DNA of 64,000 nt from NCBI RefSeq assembly GCF_011386835.1, contig NC_088797.1, positions 34,285,583 to 34,349,582 of the forward strand, written 5' to 3'. The position numbers and the translations under genes were made by a program. Below are positions 45,401 to 57,541 of this stretch, in pieces. Numbering within the stretch: the first letter of the stretch is position 1; each line of letters begins with the position of its first letter. The DNA comes from Chrysemys picta bellii. Lineage: Eukaryota > Chordata > Testudines > Emydidae. The notes below the pieces were generated by a model. That model was not told the origin of the DNA. It saw only the letters and a list, made by a program, of their open reading frames with translations, and ran no database searches.

Positions 45401-48400
45401 CCTGTACCGAGAGGGGCTCCCGGGGCCACACGCTGCCCCAGATCCACTGCAGGTAGCTGAAGAGGACGATGACGCTGAGGAAGGTGAAGTTACTGGCCAC
45501 GCCCAGGATGGCCGAGGTCACTGGGAAATTATAGAGCAGGTACCTGGGGCAAGAGGGGGTGGAGCCTGAGCATTAGGGTGCTGCAGCCTGGATCCAGTCT
45601 TCCCCCTCCCAGACACAGGCCCCTCCGCCAGTCCATGGGCCCTCCCCCTAACCCACATGCCCCCCCCCCCAACCCACATGCCCCCCAGCATCATCCGTGG
45701 GGGGGGGGGAGGGACAACAGATTACAGGGATCAGCTTTGTGGGGTTGCTGAATTGAGTGCACTGCAGTCTCCTAGCACTAGGAACTGCCCCCAGTGCTGC
45801 ACAGTCCCATCCCTCCCGCCCTCTCTCCCCACCAGTGGTACCCCCCCCCAATCCTCACCGCAGGCCCGTGAAGTGGGCATGGATCCGCAGCTGTGCCCCA
45901 TAGATCTGGATCCGCTTGGTCTGGATTTCTATCACGGCTCCAACAGTTGGGACATACTGGGACACACACAACAGGCAGGCTCAGAGCTGCAGGTGGGGCT
46001 ATCGCAAGTTCCCCAACCCTGACAGCAGGGCATGCACCGGCCTCAAGCCCCGCTGCCCAACTCAGACAGCCAGGGTACGTGACCCTCCCCACCAACCCAG
46101 ACAGAGCTGTAGTCACCCACACCCCCAGCCACCAACTCAGATAGCCGAGCATATGCCTGCCCTCTGCTCTCCCTCAGCCCAACCCAGGCAGTGGGGCACA
46201 TGTGCCCCCTCCATGCTCCCAACCCACACAGGAAGGGGAGCCATTACTTGCGGGGGAAAAGGGAGGGTCTCTGCACCAGGCACCAGCTCCTGTGCTGGGG
46301 GTGGGGAGCAGAGGCTCTGGCCAGCCCAGGCACGGCCAGCCAGCCCAGGCAGCTAATGCAGAAGAGCCCCCCTCACCGAGTCCTCCCTGTAGTCCGAGTA
46401 CAGCTCCACCTCGACCATCTGCTTCTGCTCAGCAAAGCCCAAGAAGAAGAGCCCAGCAAAGACCAGGGTGTCCAGGGTCTGGAGCAGGCCTGAGCGGTAA
46501 TGTAGCATGGTCTGGGGGGAGAAGAGCCAGTGTTAGCATTGAACCCAGCCCCCCCCCCCCCCCCCCCAACATCTCCCACCAGCTCCCCGGGGCCATTAGG
46601 GGCACTGCCAGCAGGGAGCTGCTTCTTGCCCAAGGATCTCCCAGGGTTTCCAAGAGGAGTCCAGGGCTTCAGTCCCACTGCAGAGAGAGGAAGGGAATTG
46701 CCAAGAGAGTGCAGGGGCAGAGCACAGAATAGAACCCCAGTGTCCTGGCTCCCAGCCCTCCCTGCCTAATCCACGGAACCCCCACTCCCTCCTAGAGCCA
46801 GGGATAGAACCCAGGAGTCCTGACTGCCAGCTCTCTTTGCTCTACTACCCCAAGAGACACTGTAGCCCCTGGCTAAGGGTGGAATAGCTGCCATGGGGAG
46901 CCCTGCCTCAGCCTCCCTGGAGCCTCTACCTGAGGCAGCAAGGCCAGAAATGTAGGTGTGTGGGGTGCTGAAATGGTGGAGTGGATGGCTCAGAGAGTGG
47001 GCTGAGATGGGCCCCAGACTCACCGATCTGGCTATGGAGGAGACGATGCGCCCACCCTTGGTGTAGCAGGACATCACCACCATGAACATGCCCAGCTCCT
47101 GGTTCACAGGCGACTCAGGCAGCTCCAGTTCCAGGGAGATGCGGTAAGGCTGCCCATACATCAGCACCTACAGGACAGCAGGGGGCATCAGAGGGAGGGG
47201 GTGCTGCTTGCCCCTCCTGAACCACCCTAGAGGCCCCACAGCCTCCCAAGACCCTACAGCTGGGGGGAAAGTGCATCAGAGATGGAGCGGGGAGCCTGCC
47301 CCCCCCAACTCTCATAGAGCCTCTTGCTGTGGGAAGAGTACATCAGATAGAGTAGGGAACCTGCCCCCAAACCCTTCCAGAGCCCCCTGCTGCAGGGAGA
47401 GAGCATCAGAGATGGAGCGGGCAGCCTCTCCCCACAGCCTCTCAGAGCCCCCTGCTATGGGGAAAATGCATCAGAGATGGAGCGGAGAGACTACTAACTG
47501 TAATCTGTAACCTATCATTTAAATCAGCTTCTGTACCAAATGACTGGAGGATATCTAATGTGATACCAATTTTTAAAAAGGGCTCCAGAGGTGATCCTGG
47601 CAATTACAGGCCCCCTGACTTCAGTACCAGGCAAACTGGTTGAAATGATAGTAAAGAACAAAACTGACAGATACATAGATGAACATAATTTGTTGGGGAA
47701 GAGTCAACATGGTTTTTGTGAAGGGAAATCATGCCTCACCAATCTACTAGAATTCTTTGAGGGGGGGTCAACAAGTATGTGGACAAGGGGGATCCAGTGG
47801 ATATACTTACTTAGTGTGACATCCTATACCTTGGGGGAGAATCCTGGTAATCCCCATATTCCTCATTTATATATAATTTTGATATTGCATATAGAGCATG
47901 CCATGTAAGGTATCAGGGTAAAGGTTATGATCTGCTGAATGTCACTGTTCTATCTAAATATGTATATCATTAGTGCATATGAAGTTATGAGATTGTGTTT
48001 TATGGTTGTCAGTAAAACATGCTGTAAATTGGGGAATCGGCCAGATATTAGGTCCCTAGAGACAACAGCAAGGAAAGTAACCAACACCCAGGCAGGTGTC
48101 AAACAACAATCAACAACCATTGTCCAGCAAGGAAGCTACAATGCAATGACTCACCCGCATAAGGTCACACCAGGGGAATTGATCAACCTTGCCTGGGGAT
48201 TCAACAATGCCCACCAGATGTGCCTGAACTTGTGTTCTCCAAGCACATCACGGACTAAGGGTATAGAACAGAACACAGTGGCCACATAGATTCATAGATT
48301 CTAGGACTGGAAGGGACCTCGAAAGGTCATCGAGTCCAGTCCCCTGCCCGCATGGCAGGACCAAATACTGTCTAGACCATCCCTGATAGACATTTATCTA

Positions 48401-51400
48401 ACCTACTCTTAAATATCTCCAGAGATGGAGATTCCACAACCTCCCTAGGCAATTTATTCCAGTGTTTAACCACCCTGACAGTTAGGAACTTTTTCCTAAT
48501 GTCCAACCTAGACCTCCCTTGCTGCAGTTTAAACCCATTGCTTCTGGTTCTATCCTTAGAGGCTAAGGTGAACAAGTTTTCTCCCTCCTCCTTATGACAC
48601 CCTTTTAAATACCTGAAAACTGCTATCATGTCCCCTCTCAGTCTTCTCTTTTCCAAACTAAACAAACCCAATTCTTTCAGCCTTCCTTCATAGGTCATGT
48701 TCTCAAGACCTTTAATCATTCTTGTTGCTCTTCTCTGGACCCTTTCCAATTTCTCCACATCTTTTTTAAAATGCGGTGCCCAGAACTGGACACAATACTC
48801 CAGCTGAGGCCTAACCAGAGCAGAGTAGAGCGGAAGAATGACTTCTCGTGTCTTGCTCACAACACACCTGTTAATACATCCCAAGATCATGTTTGCTTTT
48901 TTTGCAACAGCATCACACTGTTGACTCACATTTAGCTTGTGGTCCACTATAACCCCTAGATCCCTTTCTGCTGTACTCCTTCCTAGACAGCCTCTTCCCA
49001 TTCTGTATGTGTGAAACTGATTGTTTCTTCCTAAGTGGAGCACTTTGCATTTGTCTTTGTTAAACTTCATCCTGTTTACCTCCGACCATATCTCCAATTT
49101 GTCCAGATCATTTTGAATTATGACCCTGTCCTCCAAAGCAGTTGCAATCCCTCCCAGTTTGGTATCATCCGCAAACTTAATAAGCGTACTTTCTATGCCA
49201 ATATCTAAGTCGTTGATGAAGATATTGAACAGAGCCGGTCCCAAAACAGACCCCTGCGGTACCCCACTCGTTACGCCTTTCCAGCAGGATTGGGAACCAT
49301 TAATAACAACTCTCTGAGTACGGTTATCCAGCCAGTTATGCACCCACCTTATAGTAGCCCCATCTAAATTGTATTTGCCTAGTTTATCGATAAGAATATC
49401 ATGCGAGACTGTATCAAATGCCTTACTAAAGTCTAGGTATACCACATCCACAGCTTCACCCTTATCCACAAGGCTCGTTATCCTATCAAAGAAAGCTATC
49501 AGATTGGTTTGACATGATTTGTTCTTCACAAATCCATGCTGGCTGTTCCCTATCACCTTACCACCTTCCAAGTGTTTGCAGATGATTTCCTTAATTACTT
49601 GCTCCATTATCTTCCCTGGCACAGAAGTTAAACTAACTGGTCTGTAGTTTCCTGGGTTGTTTTTATTTCCCTTTTTATAGATGGGCACTATATTTGCCCT
49701 TTTCCAGTCTTCTGGAATCTCTCCCGTCTCCCATGATTTTCCAAAGATAATAGCTAGAGGCTCAGATACCTCCTCTATTAGCTCCTTGAGTATTCTAGGA
49801 TGCATTTCATCAGGCCCTGGTTACTTGCAGGCATCTAACTTTTCTAAGTGATTTTTAACTTGTTCTTTTTTTATTTTATCTGCTAAACCTACCCCCTTCC
49901 CATTAGCATTCACTATGTTAGGCATTCCTTCAGACTTCTCGGTGAAGACCGAAACAAAGAAGTCATTAAGCATCTCTGCCATTTCCAAGTTTCCTGTTAC
50001 TGTTTCTCCCTCTTCACTAAGCAGTGGGCCTACCCTGTCTTTGGTCTTCCTCTTGCTTCTAATGTACTGATAAAAAGTCTTCTTGTTTCCTTTTATTCCC
50101 ATAGCTAGTTTGAGCTCATTTTGTGCCTTTGCCTTTCTAATCTTGCCCCTGCATTCCTGTGTTGTTTGCCTATATTCATCCTTTATAATCTGTCCTAGTT
50201 TCCATTTTTTATATGACTCCTTTTTATTTTTTAGATCGTGCAAGATCTCGTGGTTAAGCCAAGGTGGTCTTTTGCCACATTTTCTATCTTTCCTAACCAG
50301 CGGAATAGCTTGCTTTTGGGCCCTTAATAGTGTCCCTTTGAAAAACTGCCAACTCTCCTCAGTTGTTTTTCCCCTCAGTCTTGATTCCCATGGGACCTTA
50401 CCTATCAGCTCTCTGAGCTTACCAAAATCTGCCTTCCTGAAATCCATTGTCTCTATTTTGCTGTTCTCCCTTCTACCCTTCCTTAGAATTGCAAACTCTA
50501 TGATTTCATGATCACTTTCTCCCAGGCTGCCTTCTACTTTCAAATTCTCAACGAGTTCCTCCCTATTTGTTAAAATCAAGTCTAGAACAGCTTCCCCCCT
50601 AGTAGCTTTTTCAACCTTCTGAAATAAAAAGTTGTCTCCAATGCAGTCCAAGAATTTGTTGGATAGTTTGTGCCCCGCTGTGTTATTTTCCCAACATATA
50701 TCCGGATAGTTGAAGTCCCCCATCACCACCACCAAAGGACCACATGCTGGGCCTTTCTCCTGCCCCCGCCTATGCTGCAAGCAACAAGGGCACTCGAAGG
50801 TTTCAGTCTTCAAACGTGAGACTGGCCCAAAGTTTAAGGGACAAACCTGTATATTATGAACTGCAATATCCAGTGGGGTGAGAAAAACTGCTTAGTCTAG
50901 ATGTTACCCAATCTAATAGGGTTGAGAGTTTAGACTGCATACTTACATTTTATTTCGGTAACTAACTCTGACTTTTTGTCTATCACTTAAAAATCTATCT
51001 TTTGTAGTCAATAAACTTGTTTTACTGTTTATCTTTATCAGTGAGTTTGCCTGAAATGTTTGATAGATCTGATCAGGTTTGCAAAGGCTGGTGTGTATCC
51101 ACTTTCCATTGATGAAGTGGTGAACCAAGTAATAAACCTGCACTGCTTATCTTGAACAGTGCAAGACGGTATATTCCTGAGATGCCAGGCTGGGAGCTGG
51201 GGGGATTTGGCTGGTGCCTTTTTCTGTGATTCATGCGTGGTTCTGGGAGCATTCATGCAATCTGGCTGGGTGTGGGGCTCCACATCCAGTTGGGCTGAGT
51301 GAGAACAGCTCCTAGAGGGGTTTGCTGCTTGTTGTCTCTCACAATGCTTTGCTAGTGACAGACAACCCAGGCTGGAGAGTTAAGAGGGCACAGCAGTCCC

Positions 51401-53653
51401 AGACTCTACCCCGGGGATCCCGTCGCACTTTTCAGAAAGCCTGTGACAAGGTCCCTCACCAAAGGCTCTTAAGGAAAGTAAGCTGTCATGGGATAAGAGG
51501 GAAGGTCCTCTCATGGATCGGTAACTGGTTAAAAGATAGGAAACAAAGGATAGGAATAAATGGTCAGTTTTCAGAATGGAGCGAGGTAAATAGTGGGGTC
51601 CCCCAAAGATCTGTACTGGGCCCAGTCTTATTCAACACATTCATAAATGATCTGGAAAAAGGGGTAAACAGGGAGGTGGCAAAATTGAGTAGTTTTGTAT
51701 CATCTGCAGACAGTTAAATCCCAGGCAGACTGCGAAGAGCTACAAAAGGATCCCTCAAAACTGGGTGACTGGGTAATGGCAGAATGAAATTCAGTGTTGA
51801 TAAATGCAAAGTAATGCACATTGGAAAACACAATCCCAACTATACATACAAAATGATGGGGTCTAAATTAGCTGTTACCACTCAAGAAAAAGACCTTGGA
51901 GTCAGTGTGGAGAGTTCTCTGAAAACATCCGCTCAATGTGCAGCAGCAGTCAAAAAAGCGAACAGAATGTTGGGAATCATTAGGAAAGGGATAGATAATA
52001 AGACAGAAAATAGCATATTGCCCAAGTCTATATAAATCCATAGTACGCCCATATCTTGAATACTGCGTGCAGATATGGTCAGTCACCCCATCTCAAGAGA
52101 TATATTGGAATTGGAAAAAGTTCAGAGAACGGCAACAAAAATTATTAGGGGTATGGAATGGCTGTCGTATGAGGAGAGATTAATAATGATAGGACTTTTC
52201 AGCTTGGAAAAGAGACGACTAAAGGGGGATATGATTGAGGTCTATACAATCATGACTGGTGTGGAGAAAGTAAATAAGGAAGTGTTATTTGCTCCTTCTC
52301 ATAACACAAGAACTAAGGGGCACCAAATGAAATTAATAGGCAGCAAGTTTAAAACAAACAAAAGGGAGTATTTTTTCACACAACGCAATGTCAGTCTCTG
52401 GAACTCTTTGCCAGAGGATGTTGTGAAGGCCAAGACTATAACAGGGTTAAAAAAAGAACTAGATAAGTTCATGGAGGATAGGTCCATCAACGGCTATTAG
52501 CCAGGATGGCCAGAGATGGTGTCCCTAGCATCTGTTTGCCAGAAGCTGGGAATGTGCGATGGGGATGGATCACTTGATGATTACCTGTTCTGTTCATTCC
52601 CTCTGGGGCACCTGGCATTGGCCACTGTCAGAAGACAGGATACTGGGCTAGATGGACCTTTGGTCTGACCCAGTATGGCCGTTCTCATGTAACCCTCCCA
52701 GAGCCCCCCGCTGCAGGAAGAGTGCATCAGAAATAGAGCAGGGGGCCTGCTCCCTAACCTCACCACTGCAGGGAAAGCTGTCACCCCCACCCAGCGCTGC
52801 TGCCAGCTGGCCCCAGATAAAAGCATCACACCCACTGGGTGCCCAGGGGGGCAGAACCCCAATGAGCTGACAGCCAGTGGTCTGCTTCACGCCCACTGGC
52901 ACTTACCCTGTCCCGGTTGTTTTTGACCAGCGAGATGTTGGCAATGGGGAAGGAGCAGAGATCAGGGCCTGGCAAGCCACAGTCTGTCCTGTGAGACACA
53001 AGGCAGTGGGTCATGTTCAGGGGCCACCAGCTCCGCCAGACCTCTTCAACCTCTCCCCCCCCCCCCCGCTTCCACTGCTACTGCAGGAGTTCAGACCCTT
53101 ATAGTTGGGAACAGGTCTCAGCTCAGAGGCACCCACAACCCCAAAAAGTGTGTGTGGGCTGGGGAGTGCTCAGGAGAGCCCTGACTCAGGAGATCTGGCC
53201 CAGAGCAGTGGTCAGGTGGTGCACAGAATCCTAGAACCACAGGTTAGAAGGGACTGCAAGGGTCATCCTGTCTAACTCCCTGCCAAGATAGAACCAACAA
53301 ATGCTGTAACTCATCCAAGACAGATGGCTTTCCAGCCTCTTTTTGAAAACCGCCAGCGAAGGAGCTTCTACAGCCTTCCTAAGCAGTCTGTCCCATCCCA
53401 GGAAGCAGGGGGGGCCTGACCCATCCCAGGGGTGCCCCACTCACCTGAAGCCGTAGTGCACAGGGCTGACATAGCTGACGGTGGGCATGTAGGAGTAGTA
53501 GAAGCTGCCATAGAGGAAGACAGCGATCCAGAGCAGCAGCAACAGCACGCAGAGCAGGATAGCTGTCTGCAGCACTGTGCGCCGCACCCGCAGCAGCAGC
53601 AGCGCGGCCACCTCCTGGGCCCATTGCAGAAAAGGCCCCGTACTACTCATCAT
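42492..53653 (-). CDS. BSCL2: seipin
   Basis: Ten coding exons on the minus strand: 53445-53653, 52907-52988, 47024-47167, 46377-46511, 45859-45956, 45402-45543, 45005-45080, 44745-44828, 43191-43280 and 42492-42646. All junctions are GT/AG and in frame; 404 aa (human 398). Seipin is an ER membrane protein that assembles a ring at ER-lipid-droplet contacts and controls droplet growth. TM1 is in exon 1 ([18 protein letters not shown]), followed by the conserved [17 protein letters not shown]. The lumenal domain keeps the N-glycosylation site (NIS) next to SFPIAN. TM2 is [21 protein letters not shown]. The cytosolic tail is acidic and ends RQRHVCSSS, like the mammalian CSSS end. I chose the ATG-ATG pair at 53653-53648; the 5' exon runs to 54046 and upstream in-frame sequence has no ATG. 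Intron 2 is swollen to 5.7 kb by nested transposons. Confidence 0.95.
47270..47488. repeat. ~62-bp minisatellite, left part, in BSCL2 intron 2
   Basis: Four copies with CATCAGAGATGGAGCGGG, AGCCTGCCCCC and CTCAGAGCCCCCTGCTG. The array resumes after the transposon stack at 52693-52765. Confidence 0.8.
47489..47814 (+). mobile_element. CR1-A LINE, 5' portion
   Basis: Translation gives LINE ORF2 segments ([15 protein letters not shown], then [11 protein letters not shown], then [23 protein letters not shown]) up to the YLD(F) motif, where the LTR interrupts. It continues at 51427. Confidence 0.85.
47815..51426 (+). mobile_element. solo LTR of an endogenous retrovirus-like element, split by CR1-B
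   Basis: Begins TGTGACATCC and ends near GTCGCA. The two parts (about 470 and 680 bp) bracket the minus-strand CR1. The right part contains a polyadenylation-type CAATAAAC near 51010 and T-rich U5-like sequence. The short flanking words CTTA and CTTT would be a decayed target duplication. No internal retroviral gene is seen, so this looks like an LTR-LTR recombination product. Identification rests on the ends, the poly(A) signal and the insertion geometry, not on a family match. Confidence 0.6.
48288..50739 (-). mobile_element. CR1-B LINE, 5'-truncated, nearly intact ORF2
   Basis: On the minus strand the element starts inside the endonuclease ([17 protein letters not shown], then LDLILTN and SDHEIIEF). 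It runs through a linker to a complete reverse transcriptase ([31 protein letters not shown]) and a C-terminal domain ending RLDKCLSGM. About 810 codons are open except for one in-frame TAA at 49823-49821. The 3' end has two copies of the CR1 octamer (AATCTATG). CCACAT flanks both sides (48282-48287 and 50740-50745), a short target duplication. It is 5'-truncated, so inactive, but recent in appearance. Confidence 0.93.
51427..52692 (+). mobile_element. CR1-A LINE, 3' portion
   Basis: Resumes with the [14 protein letters not shown] segment, then a [10 protein letters not shown] reverse-transcriptase motif (the usual GVPQG is changed), then a C-terminal region ([24 protein letters not shown], then [12 protein letters not shown]). 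The CR1 3' UTR ends GGTCTGACCCAGTATGGCC. There are frameshifts and stops, so it is older than CR1-B. Confidence 0.88.
52693..52765. repeat. ~62-bp minisatellite, right part
   Basis: CCTCCCAGAGCCCCCCGCTG...GTGCATCAGAAATAGAGCAGGG continues the array of 47270-47488, showing that CR1-A inserted into it. Confidence 0.75.
53225..53410 (-). mobile_element. CR1 3'-end fragment in BSCL2 intron 1
   Basis: The plus strand reads AGAATCCTAGAACCACAGG...AGAAGGGACTGCAAGGGTCA...; the minus strand translates to [20 protein letters not shown], the C-terminal end of CR1 ORF2. Confidence 0.8.
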
Positions 53654-54109
53654 GGCACAGGGGCCTTGAGAGGCCACGCACTGGTGTCTGGGGGGAGCCG
53701 AGCCCCCAGCTTCTGTATTGAGGAAGGGGGAAATGGAGTGGCAGTGCCTACTCAAGTGCTTGCGAAATGGCTCAGGCTGTTGGAGAGTTCTCTCGGCCAA
53801 ACTGGAAAGGGCCCAGGCTCAGTGGTTCCTTTATAGGGAAAGGGCTCTGGCTTAGGGCAGGCTGGCTGGCCCGTCTGCGCCGCTTGGCCTTCCAGTAATT
53901 GTCTCTAGCCATGGAAGAAGGTACCACGGGAGTCACTGGCACCAGGACATGGTGAGCAGGGCCATGCCAATTGGCTTGGCACAGGCCTGCCCTGGGATTG
54001 GTCACACGCTGGAGTCTTGCCTCAGGGGCCAGAGACTGGAGCCAGTCTGAGGAAGGACACAAAAAACAGGATCAGCATAGAAACCACATGGGTGAGTCTA
54101 GACTAGGAT

Positions 54110-54540
54110 TGCATGACTAGCAGCCAGGACTCCTGGGTTCTGTGCCAGCCTAGGGGGAAAGGGATGTGTTAGGAGTCCAGATGCTTGGGCCTATTAGTAG
54201 CTTGGAAAGGGGGAGGGGAGCAGGACTAGATGTCTGGGTACTAGTCTCAGCTAGACAGGAGGGCTTGGGAGTGGAGCTGGGAGTTTAGACTCCCGGTTCT
54301 ACCTATGAGAAATGCTATCCAAGAACTCAGGGGAGGTCTAGTGGTTAGAGCAGGGGGCACTTACAGCCTGGACTCACCAGCTCCGGGAGGGCGCTAGGAG
54401 CCAGGACTCCTGGTTTCTATCCCAGCCCTGGGTGGGGGTCTAATGGTTAGAGGGGGCAGGGGGAGCTAGGACTCCTAGGTTCTGTCCTAGACCGGTGCGG
54501 GGTAGGGCCCGGCGGTCAGGGCAGGAACCACGGAGCCCCG
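54110..54540 (+). repeat. tandem MIR-head array, five to six units
   Basis: Repeated CAGGACTCCTGGGTTCT / TTAGAGCAGGG / GGAGCTAGGACTCCTAGG units with period about 60-70 bp, in the BSCL2 5' intron. Confidence 0.7.
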
Positions 54541-54800
54541 AGTTCCAGGCCTGGGCAGGGTGCACCAGGAGCCGATCCCAGGGTCTCGGCACGTCTCTTA
54601 CTGACCCGTCCAGCTCCGTCCTGGATCAGCTGCTCCTGCTCCGCCTCTTCCGGGAGCGAGCGGGAGCCTGCAAAGACGGCGGGGCGGGGCGGGGCCGGGC
54701 CGGGAAAAGCTCCTCCCACTGCAGGCACCGTCCGTCACATCATTCAAGACGCGCCTCTCCCTGTTTCTATGGTGACACGATCCCCGAGCGAGCCCGAACA
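54541..54800. promoter_or_regulatory. BSCL2/GNG3-side CpG-rich promoter
   Basis: GC-rich with GGGGCGGGGC boxes near 54680. A minus-strand splice donor (GTCA|gtaaga) at 54601 pairs with the acceptor (ctcag) at 54047, giving BSCL2 a noncoding exon starting about 54602-54700. In mammals BSCL2 and GNG3 are transcribed divergently from a shared region. No TATA box is seen. Confidence 0.55.
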
Positions 54801-57530
54801 GACCCCCCCCCAAACCTCCCTTCCCCCGTGACACCCTGCCGCTCCAGTCCCCAGTCCCCTCCACCTCCCACCGAGAGACCCCTCCCACTCCAGGGACAGC
54901 CCCCTCTCAGAGGGATCCCCCAGTCCAGTGTCCCTGTCCCCCGTCCCCCCAGAGCAGCCCCCCTGAGAGACAGCAAGACCAGACCCACCCCAGACAGACC
55001 CACCCCCCAGGGCTGATGGGCTCCCAGCCAACTCTGCCCCCATCCCGGAGAGAGATCCCCCTCTCACATCCATGACATGTCCTCCACAGCAAGATCCGCC
55101 CCGGGAGCCTGCCCCCCTTCTTCACCGAGTATATTTGCTCTTCCCCCCAGGGATCTCTCCAACTCTGGGGACCTCCCTCAGAGAGACCCCCTCCTCAAGG
55201 CCTCCCCCCAGACAATGCTCTAAAGTAAGGTGGAGCAGGGGAGAGGGCAGAAGGACTTGTACTGGGGCCCAGCCACACAGAGCTGGGTCAATCCTAGGTG
55301 CCTGCTTGACACCGCAGGTACATGGCAGGTAGCTGGGAGTCAGGACTCCTGGGTTCTGTTCCCAGCTCTGGGGGAATGGAGTGGTGTCTGGCGGTGAGAA
55401 CTGGGGGGCTGGGAGCCAGGACTCCCGGGTTCTATCCCTGGCCCTGGCCGAGACATGCTGGGTTGCTCCAGATGTGTCTGTTCCCCTCTCCGTTCCTCGG
55501 TTTCCCTCTCTCTGGACTGGGGCTATCCTTGGGCTCTCAGGTGTGAAACCAGCCAGTCCCCAGCAGGGCTGAATGCCGCTGCCTGTTCCCCACCCCCTTC
55601 CACTCCAGGCACTCGCCCAGCCCCAGGCCCCCTGGGAAGGGGCTCAGAACCAGGCAGGGTAGCAGCCCCCATGCCCGGCGTAGCCCCTGATGTCAGATTT
55701 CCAAATGAGTATGGTGGGGAGACAGCATCCTCACTGCAGCTACTGCGGGCCTGTACCACCAGCAGCTGTGCAGGGGTGCCCGGAGCCCAGCCCCTTCCTT
55801 GGCCCCCTCCTGGGGCGCTCTGCCTCCCCAGCGCCCGCTCCCTTTCTCCTGCCCTGCCAGGGGCTGTGCACCAGGGGGCCCTGGGGCCTGGGCAAGAAGC
55901 CAGAGCTCAGCCGGACTCCGCTGGGCGTGCGCTCCTCCCCCCGGAGCGGGCATGGTCCGCTCCCAGCATCAAGCGGCTCGGAGCATCCTCAAGGTACCAC
56001 GGGCGCATTGAATTAGCTGCATCCCGGAGGAGGCACAGGGAGCGGAGCCGTTTGCAGGGCGCCCGGGGCACCTGGGCACACAGGGGAGCCCATCCCAGAG
56101 TCTCTCCAGCTCTGGCAGCGACCGTCGAAGGTCAGTGCCCAGGGGTGCCTTGACTGGCCACTGGGGCGTGCCTGGGTACCCAGAGGGGCAGCCAGCCTTG
56201 ATGGGGGAGGGGGCAGCTGGTATCGTCTCTGTACCGTCAGGGCCAATGTGGGGCTGGATGGTGGATGAGTCCCCAGCCATGCCACTGCTTCGGGAAAGGG
56301 GGGATGGAGGCAGGGTTCTCCCCCATCTGCACCCAAAGCATATTGCAGAGAGAGAGGGCAGGATCGAAAAGACGCTGCATTTAGGGGCTCGGGCAGATGC
56401 ACTGGGGGGTGCAGCTGGGGAGTGGTCTGCCGAATCTGTTAGAAGCAGAGCAGAGCAAGCAGTAACCCCTTTGTCTGCACACGGGGCTGGGCTAGTCATC
56501 CTGTATCCGTGCCCAGCACTGTGCTGGGGGACACGGGTGCTGCTCCAGAGACAGCAGTGAGGGGCTGGAGGCTGCGACTCAGCTGGGTAAAAAGGGGCTC
56601 AAAGACGGGCTAGAGCTGGGAGGGGGAACTCAGCTCCTGCCTCCCAGCTTGGTGCTCAGGCCAGTCTGGGATTTTGGGGCCCAGGGGTCTTAGTCCCACC
56701 AGGAGACCATCCTGCTGGGCAGCACAGGGTCCACTGTGCCAGAGGCTGGGGATAGAAGGGGGATGGGGGGGCTCAGGGATGGTCCCCTCAGCTCCCCTCT
56801 CCCTGGGACTGAGCCCTGGGCAGGCACAATTCCCCCTTCAGCCTGGGCAGGTGGCCGCCAGTGTTGAGTGACCATAGGGGTATGACAGTCCATTCTGCAT
56901 CTACTGCCTCCCACAACCTCAAGAGGAGCAGTTAATGTACGTAGAACGATGCTCCTAGCCATAAAGCACTCCCGGCTATCCGATGGTACCTTGCTACCCA
57001 TGGGCAATGACTCCCCTGCGAATCTCTCCAGGGCAGGAGTAGCCATACTGGAGCAAATTGGGGCTGTCATTCTGGAGCAAACCCCTGCCATGCCCTCCCC
57101 CACAATCCCCTCCCCAAGGGGACTGGGCTTCAACTAGGGGTGCAGGGACTGTCATGACACCCTCCAACCATGGGCCAGGTGGTCCTGGGCAGCCAAGATT
57201 GGGGATACAGGTGCCCCAACAGCTGGGAGGTCTGGGTTATAGAGGAAACACTGGACAGCCAGGGTCAGGGATATAAAGCCCAGGCCAGGAGAGAGTGGGG
57301 CAGACAGGGAAACTGGTGGGGAGGAGCTGAGCCCAGTCAGGCTTGGAGCCCTCTCTAACCTACAGCCAGCTGAGGACAGTGCTGAGGGGCTAGGAGTGAC
57401 ACAAAGCTGAGGGCAGGGGCAGTTGTCCAGGGCTCTGTGCCCACCCCATTGGTCAGGAGGCTCCAGGATATAGGCCCTCAGGTGCCCCATGACCCTTGTC
57501 CATGCTGAGCCCAACCTATGCTCTCCCTCT
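54800..57530. other. upstream region of GNG3
   Basis: No coding exon recognised. It contains two MIR-head units (55320-55450) and a second GC-rich segment (about 55640-56130). The latter ends in a possible donor GTCGAAG|gtcagt near 56130 and could hold the GNG3 noncoding first exon. Confidence 0.4.
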
Positions 57531-57541
57531 ACAGGGTCCCC

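Noticed and set aside
47815..51426. A complete endogenous retrovirus
   Set aside because: Once the CR1-B insertion is removed only LTR-like sequence remains; no gag, pol or env-like frame was seen.
53654..53800. 49-residue N-terminal extension of seipin
   Set aside because: The in-frame upstream sequence has no ATG (it would need a TTG start), and the exon extends to 54046 as apparent 5' UTR.
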